Below, in pieces: positions 5,394-9,326 of a stretch of 9,326 bases of DNA. The position numbers and the translations under genes were made by a program. The number at the start of each line of letters is the position of its first letter. The stretch's first letter is position 1. Location of the stretch: assembly GCA_013813345.1 (NCBI GenBank), contig JACCRW010000334.1:1-9326 (forward strand), in the 5' to 3' direction. The notes under the pieces were generated by a model. That model was not told the DNA's origin. It searched no databases and saw only the letters and a program-made list of their open reading frames with translations. The stretch comes from Actinomycetota bacterium (GTDB taxonomy: Bacteria; Actinomycetota; Thermoleophilia; Gaiellales; Gaiellaceae).

Positions 5394-6421
5394 TGGCGCT
5401 GATCTTCGTCACCCAGCAGGTCGACCCGGCCGACCCCGTGCTCGGCGCGACCGTGGCCAAGCTACGCGCGCTCGCGGCGCAGGTCGACGAGCTCGTCGTG
5501 CTCTCGCTCGACGCCGTCCCGGGCACGCTCCCGTCGAACTGCCGCGTCAAGACCTTCGGCGGCGGGAGCAAGGCGACGCGCGGACTCCGCTTCGCCCGCG
5601 CGCTCGCGTCGGAGCTGCGCGGAGCCGACGCGGTGCTCGCCCACATGTGCCCGATCTACGCGGTGCTGGCGGCCCCGCTCGCCCGGCCGCTTCGCGTGCC
5701 GGTCCTGCTCTGGTTCGCACACTGGCGCGCGAGCCCGCTGCTCCGCGCGGCGACGGCCGCGTCGACGAACGTGCTCAGCGTCGACCGCCGCTCGTTCCCG
5801 CTCGAGACGTCGAAGCTCGTCCCGCTCGGGCACGGGATCGACTTCGCCGGGCTCGACTGCGCCCAGCATCCCGGCGGCGACGAGCTGCGCGCAATCGTCC
5901 TCGGCCGCACCTCGCCCGCGAAGGGGATCGAGACGATCCTGCGCGCCGTCCGCGCGGTGCCAGAGGCGAGGCTCGACGTCTACGGCACCTCCGGCAGCGA
6001 CGAGGAGCGCGCGCACCGAGCCGAGCTCGAGCGGCTGATCGGCGAGCTCGGACTGGACGCTCGCGCCGCGATCCACGAGCCCGTCCCGCGCGACCGGATC
6101 GGCGACGTCCACGCGAACGCCGACGTCCTCGTCAACAACATGCGCGCCGGGGCGCCGGACAAGGCCGTCTATGAGGCCTGCGGAAGCTGCCTGCCGGTGC
6201 TCGCGTCGAACCCGTCCTTCGACGATCTGTTCGCCGGGATCGAGCCGCAGCTCCGTTTCGAGCGCGAGTCGCCGGACGACCTCGCCGCCCGGCTGCGAGA
6301 ACTCGCGGCGCTCACCGCGGAGGAGCGCGCGAAGATCGGCCGAACCCTGCGCGAGCGCGCCATTGCGCGCCACTCCGTCGACTCGTGGGCGGCCGGCGTC
6401 CTCGGGGTCGTCGGACGATGA
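5393..6421 (+). CDS. Divergent GT4-like glycosyltransferase (342 aa)
   Basis: GT-B-fold enzyme, probably cytoplasmic and peripheral to the membrane. The N-terminus MALIFVTQQVDPADPVLGAT is a Rossmann strand with an atypical glycine loop. LAHMCPIYAVLAAPLA (82-97) and LWFAHWR (106-112; His110 at the usual acceptor-side histidine position) follow. The donor domain has VLGRTSPAKGIETIL (169-183; Arg172 and Lys177 as phosphate contacts). The E-x7-E site is altered: NNMRAGAPDKAVYEACG (248-264) keeps the second Glu (Glu261) but has Gly253 at the first. The C-terminal LASNPSFDDLF replaces the common GxxEIVxDG-xxG loop. The GTG start shares one base with the previous TAG (TAGTG), a tighter junction than the 4-base overlaps elsewhere, and there is no Shine-Dalgarno. 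An active transferase is likely since the fold motifs are intact; donor and acceptor are unknown. Confidence 0.85.
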   Translation: MALIFVTQQVDPADPVLGATVAKLRALAAQVDELVVLSLDAVPGTLPSNCRVKTFGGGSKATRGLRFARALASELRGADAVLAHMCPIYAVLAAPLARPLRVPVLLWFAHWRASPLLRAATAASTNVLSVDRRSFPLETSKLVPLGHGIDFAGLDCAQHPGGDELRAIVLGRTSPAKGIETILRAVRAVPEARLDVYGTSGSDEERAHRAELERLIGELGLDARAAIHEPVPRDRIGDVHANADVLVNNMRAGAPDKAVYEACGSCLPVLASNPSFDDLFAGIEPQLRFERESPDDLAARLRELAALTAEERAKIGRTLRERAIARHSVDSWAAGVLGVVGR

Positions 6422-7518
6422 ACAACGTCCGCGTCCTCCATCTCGCCAAGGTCGCCGGCATCTCCGGCTCGGAGGCGCACCTCCTCTCGCTGCTGCCCTC
6501 GCTGGTGCAGCGCGGTTGGGACGTGCGCTTCCTGATGCTGCACGAGCACGAGCCGGGCGCCTGGGATTTCGCGCGCAAGCTCGTCTCGCAAGGCGTCACG
6601 CTCGACGCTATCCCGCTCGGAGCCGACGTCGACCTTGCAGCGTTCCTCCGCCTCTGTGCCTACCTCGCCCGGCGGCGGCCGACGATCCTGCACACGCACC
6701 TCGTCCACGGCGACGTCTACGGCCAGCTCGCCGGCACGGCGATGCGCGTGCCGGTACGCGTGAGCACGAAGCACGGCTTCAACGAGTTCCGCGAGGGCCG
6801 CGGCTTCGCGCTCGCCGATCGCTCGATCGCCGCCCTCTCGCACCGCCACATCGCGATCTCGCGCGGCCTCGCGCGCTACCTGAAGGAAACCGAAGGCTTC
6901 GCGGAGGAGACGTTCGAGATCGTCCACTACGGGATCTGCCCGCAGCCGGACGCGCGCCCCTACGACGGCGACGTGCCGCGCCTGCTCTGCGTGGGCCGGC
7001 TGATTCCGATCAAGGGGCACCTCGTGCTCTTGCGGGCCTTTCGCGACGCGCGGGCCGAGATCCCGGAGCTCGAGCTCGAGATCGCCGGCCGCGGCCCGCT
7101 CGAGCCGGCCTTGCGCGCCTATGCACGCGAGCTCGGGATCGAGGACTCGGTGTGCTTCCTCGGCCAGGTGAACCCGATCCAGACGGCGATCGAGCGGACC
7201 GCGATCAGCGTCGTCCCGTCGCTCGGCGAGGGCTTCGGAATGGTCGCGCTGGAGGCGATGGAGCGAGCGCGGCCGGTGATCGCCGCCGCGATTGGCGGCC
7301 TCGGCGAGCTCGTCGAGGACGGCCGCACCGGCCTGCTCGTCGCGCCCGGCGAGTCGGAGCCGCTCACGCGCGCGATCGTCGAGCTGGCATCCAATCCTGA
7401 GCGGGCGCGGGCGATGGGCGAGGCCGGCCGCGAGCGCGCGCTCGGCCGCTTCCTCGAGGAGCGCTGCACGGACCGAACCGAGCTGCTCTACCGCGCCTCG
7501 CTCAACGACGCCTCGTAG
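6418..7518 (+). CDS. GT4-family glycosyltransferase (366 aa), convergent paralogue of the next gene
   Basis: Well-conserved GT4 enzyme. The acceptor domain has VRVLHLAKVAGISGSEAHLL, whose loop G-x-SGSE-x-H (14-21) is typical; then HTHLVHGDVYGQLAG (92-106) and VSTKHGFNEFR (115-125). The donor domain has VGRLIPIKGH (192-201; Arg194 and Lys199), AGRGP (223-227), and E-x7-E at Glu271 and Glu279 in EGFGMVALEAM, followed by GGLGELVEDG-RTGLLVAPGE. There is no signal peptide or membrane segment. The ATG overlaps the preceding TGA as ATGA (6418-6421), and this is the last plus-strand gene. Its final 31 bases overlap the end of the convergent minus-strand gene, a paralogue sharing GSE-x-HLL-x-LLP-x-L, HTHLVH and STKH. 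No terminator fits between them, so the transcripts should overlap. Specificity is unknown. Confidence 0.93.
   Translation: MNNVRVLHLAKVAGISGSEAHLLSLLPSLVQRGWDVRFLMLHEHEPGAWDFARKLVSQGVTLDAIPLGADVDLAAFLRLCAYLARRRPTILHTHLVHGDVYGQLAGTAMRVPVRVSTKHGFNEFREGRGFALADRSIAALSHRHIAISRGLARYLKETEGFAEETFEIVHYGICPQPDARPYDGDVPRLLCVGRLIPIKGHLVLLRAFRDARAEIPELELEIAGRGPLEPALRAYARELGIEDSVCFLGQVNPIQTAIERTAISVVPSLGEGFGMVALEAMERARPVIAAAIGGLGELVEDGRTGLLVAPGESEPLTRAIVELASNPERARAMGEAGRERALGRFLEERCTDRTELLYRASLNDAS
7488..7518. other. Tail-to-tail coding overlap, quasi-palindromic
   Basis: Both convergent GT4 genes end here. The plus-strand gene stops at TAG 7516-7518 and the minus-strand gene at TAG (CTA at 7488-7490). 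Each stop overlaps the tyrosine TAC codon of the other gene. The segment is partly self-complementary (10 of 15 base pairs about base 7503). Both strands therefore encode a similar tail: YRASLNDAS on plus and YEASLSEAR on minus. No T-run accompanies it, so I do not call a terminator. Confidence 0.9.
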
Positions 7519-8522
7519 ACCGTGAGCGTCCGCTCCGCCATCGCCGCTACCGCGAACTCCGCTCGGGCCCGGGCGAGACCCTGCACGCCGAAGTCGCCCG
7601 GATCCTCGAGCACACGCCGCAGGGCCGCCGCGAGCGCTACCGGATCGTCGGGCGGGACGAGCAGGCCCGTCTCGCCGTCGACGACGATCTCGGGAATCGA
7701 GCTGACTCGCGTAGCGACGACCGGAAGCCCGCAGAGCATTGCCTCCAGCAGCGCCAGCCCGAAGCCCTCCCAGCGGGCGGGATGAACGAGCAGGTCGGCG
7801 CGGCGCAGAATCGCCGCCACGTCGCCTACCCGGCCGGGTAGCAGCAGCCGGACGCCGCCCGCGCGGGCGAGCGACTCGAGCCGCTCTCGTTCCGGCCCTT
7901 CGCCGAGGGCGACGAGCGTCGCGTCGATCCCGACCATCGCCTCGACAGCCACGTCGAGACCCTTCTGCGGGACGAGTCGCGAGACGGCGACGACGAGCTT
8001 CCCTTCCGGCAGGTCGAGCTCGTTCGGCCCCCAGGCCGCCGGCGGCTCGTCGAGGCCGTAGGGCACGACGACCAGCTTCTTCGCCGGGAGCCCGACGCGC
8101 TCGACGTTGAACCTGCGCAGCGCCTCGGTGATGCAGATCACGCGGGCCGCCCGACGCATGAGAGCCCGCTCGACGAAGCGGAACGGGCCGGTGCGGAACG
8201 GATCGTCGTTGTGCTTGGTCGAGACGAGCAGGCGGTCGCGGCGGACGAGCGCGCCCAGCACGTCGGCGTGGACGAGATGCGTGTGCACGACGTCGGCATT
8301 GCCGAGAGCGCGCGGGAACTCCCGGACGGAACCGAGCCGGACGTAGGGGACCTCGCCGCGGTCGAGCTCGTCGTAGAAGGGCTGGGGATCCCAACCGTCG
8401 AGGTCGTCGAGCCCGACGAAGCGGGCGTCGACACCGAGCGCGCGCAGCGCCGGCAGCAGCGTCAGCAGATGCCGCTCGGAGCCGCCGATTCCCCGCATCC
8501 GATGGACGTGGACGATCCTCAT
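7488..8522 (-). CDS. GT4-family glycosyltransferase (344 aa), minus strand
   Basis: GT4 enzyme read from ATG at 8522-8520. The acceptor domain begins MRIVHVHRMRGIGGSERHLL with the GGSE-x-H loop (13-18), then VVHTHLVHADVLGALV (78-93) and VSTKHNDDPFR (100-110). The donor domain has VSRLVPQKGLD (180-190; Arg182 and Lys187), LGEGPE (206-211), and E-x7-E at Glu252 and Glu260 in WEGFGLALLEAM, then SSIPEIVVDG-ETGLLVPPDD. These are textbook retaining GT4 features, and the length is slightly short but complete. It is the nearest relative in the window of the convergent plus-strand gene, from which it differs by orientation and shorter loops. Its ATG overlaps the stop of the upstream membrane protein gene as ATGA (8519-8522), so the two are co-transcribed and probably translationally coupled. 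Substrate is unknown. Confidence 0.93.
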   Translation of the reverse strand: MRIVHVHRMRGIGGSERHLLTLLPALRALGVDARFVGLDDLDGWDPQPFYDELDRGEVPYVRLGSVREFPRALGNADVVHTHLVHADVLGALVRRDRLLVSTKHNDDPFRTGPFRFVERALMRRAARVICITEALRRFNVERVGLPAKKLVVVPYGLDEPPAAWGPNELDLPEGKLVVAVSRLVPQKGLDVAVEAMVGIDATLVALGEGPERERLESLARAGGVRLLLPGRVGDVAAILRRADLLVHPARWEGFGLALLEAMLCGLPVVATRVSSIPEIVVDGETGLLVPPDDPVALAAALRRVLEDPGDFGVQGLARARAEFAVAAMAERTLTVYEASLSEAR

Positions 8523-9326
8523 CGTGCGCGAGCCCGGGCCCACAGCCGCGCGAGCGCCACGCCGGCGAGCAGCGCGAGCAGGAAGTCCCAGGGCACGCGG
8601 TAGCGGACGTTGCCGACGAAGACCATTGCCGCGAGGGTGTTGTAGGCGAGCAGCGCGACCGCAAGGACGGCGAACGCTCGCGAGACGAGGAAGAGCCCGA
8701 CGACCGCGAACACGTAGAGCACGCCCATGTAGAGCGGCTCGCCCCAGTCCTTTGCGACGCCGACGAGCCCCTGGCTTCGCTCCTCGCGCTCGACGCTGAA
8801 GGTCGGGTTCCAGAGCATCCCAGCGGCCTGCACCGCCAGCTTCCCCTTCTCGCCGGGCTGCTCGCGCCAGAAGTCCGTCACGAGCCCGCGGTAGAAGCGC
8901 ATCTGCGCGCACTCGTCGACCTCGATCAGCTCGCCGCGGTCGGCGAAGATCGCCGCCTGGAACTCCGGCGAGAGCTGCGCGCCGGGGATGTTCGGGACGT
9001 CGTCGATCCACTTGCCGTCGGCGAGCAGGTCGTAGGTCGCGGGATTGTTCGCCTTCCAGAGCGCGCGCGTGTCGGTCGTGATCGCGTAGCAGCCGACCGA
9101 GACCTCGTTCCGGATGACCCACGGCGCCAGCACGAGAGCGGCGGCCACAGCGCCCGCGACGCCGAGCGCGAGGATCGTCCGCGCCGAGCGCAGCCGCCAG
9201 GTGAGGTAGCCGAGAACGACGAGCGGCAGCAGCACGAGCCGCGAGTTGCCGAGGATCGCGAGCCCGAGCAGGACGCCGAGCGCCGCTCCCCAGAGCCACA
9301 AGCCGGAACGGAGAACTTTGTGTTTC
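8519..9326 (-). CDS. GT39/ArnT-like membrane glycosyltransferase, C-terminal part (5' end outside the window)
   Basis: The minus-strand frame is open through the right edge, so only the last 268 residues are seen. Counting from the first complete codon at the edge, hydrophobic segments lie near 9-26, 30-45, 50-71, 201-214, 217-237 and 246-262. A long extracytoplasmic loop runs from about 74 to 195. LAPWVIRNEVSVG (66-78) and LWKANNP (89-95) match the PW-x-x-RN and NNP stretches of GT-C enzymes of the GT39/ArnT-like (PMT_2) type. NVRYRVPWDFLLALLAG (239-255) matches their terminal R-x-R-x-P membrane segment. Such enzymes move a sugar from a polyprenyl-phosphate donor to an acceptor on the outer face of the membrane. 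The catalytic Asp region of the first loop is outside the window. The TTG at 9301 is an internal Leu, not a start. Family is likely; the exact role is unknown. Confidence 0.78.
   Translation of the reverse strand, partial: KHKVLRSGLWLWGAALGVLLGLAILGNSRLVLLPLVVLGYLTWRLRSARTILALGVAGAVAAALVLAPWVIRNEVSVGCYAITTDTRALWKANNPATYDLLADGKWIDDVPNIPGAQLSPEFQAAIFADRGELIEVDECAQMRFYRGLVTDFWREQPGEKGKLAVQAAGMLWNPTFSVEREERSQGLVGVAKDWGEPLYMGVLYVFAVVGLFLVSRAFAVLAVALLAYNTLAAMVFVGNVRYRVPWDFLLALLAGVALARLWARARAR

Noticed and set aside
5462..6373. Minus-strand open frame of 303 codons opposite the divergent GT4
   Set aside because: Antisense shadow of a gene with clear donor-site motifs; composition is typical of a GC-bias artefact.
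7488..7518. Bidirectional terminator between the convergent genes
   Set aside because: Self-complementarity is only 10 of 15 pairs with broken stems, and there is no T-run on either side.
6169..8664. Minus-strand open frame of 831 codons
   Set aside because: It lies antisense to three plus-strand GT genes and in the wrong frame of the minus-strand GT; it is Arg/Ala-rich with no domain. Long antisense frames are expected in DNA with this third-position GC bias.
1..9326. CRISPR array, tRNA/rRNA, IS transposase, defence system
   Set aside because: No regularly spaced repeats, RNA gene signatures, transposase or nuclease motifs were seen; every gene is a glycan-type enzyme.

Overview
The window is a gapless, visibly G+C-rich (roughly 70% by eye) bacterial stretch with strong third-position GC bias, frequent GTG starts and genes joined by 4-base ATGA/GTGA overlaps. 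This fits a high-GC actinomycetote. The protein style (Arg/Ala/Leu-rich GT4 enzymes, VGRTR-type glycosyltransferases) suggests Thermoleophilia (Gaiellales/Solirubrobacterales-like), but that placement is inference from style and not from a marker gene.

Layout: a plus-strand operon of eight genes runs from the left edge to 7518. In order: the 3' end of a GT4 glycosyltransferase (1-218); a complete GT4 paralogue of it (215-1360); two tandem GT4 paralogues of a VGRTR-type subgroup (1357-2475, 2472-3557); a NodB-type polysaccharide deacetylase without a signal peptide (3554-4447); a GNAT-family acyltransferase (4461-5393); a divergent GT4 (5393-6421); and another GT4 (6418-7518). On the minus strand and convergent with this operon lie a GT4 closely related to the last plus-strand gene (7488-8522) and, upstream of it in the same minus-strand operon, the 3' part of a multi-pass GT39/ArnT-like (GT-C) membrane glycosyltransferase that runs off the right edge (8519-9326). 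There is no non-coding stretch longer than 13 bases, and I see no promoter, terminator, RNA gene, IS element or CRISPR array.

How it works together (inference): this is the interior of a surface-polysaccharide or glycoconjugate assembly locus. Cytoplasmic GT4 enzymes would add sugars from nucleotide donors one by one to a lipid-linked acceptor. The deacetylase and GNAT could edit an N-acyl group on an amino sugar. The GT-C protein would transfer a sugar from a polyprenyl-phosphate donor on the outer face of the membrane. Polymerase, flippase and priming transferase are not in the window, so the glycan cannot be named.

The most unusual DNA structure is a 55-bp imperfect palindrome, with a second 17-bp palindrome beside it, lying in frame inside the GNAT gene. 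It looks like a small palindromic element inserted into a protein linker. Also notable are a 10-bp direct repeat that appears to have split an ancestral GTGA stop/start overlap, and a 31-bp tail-to-tail overlap in which two convergent paralogues encode nearly the same C-terminal peptide on opposite strands.
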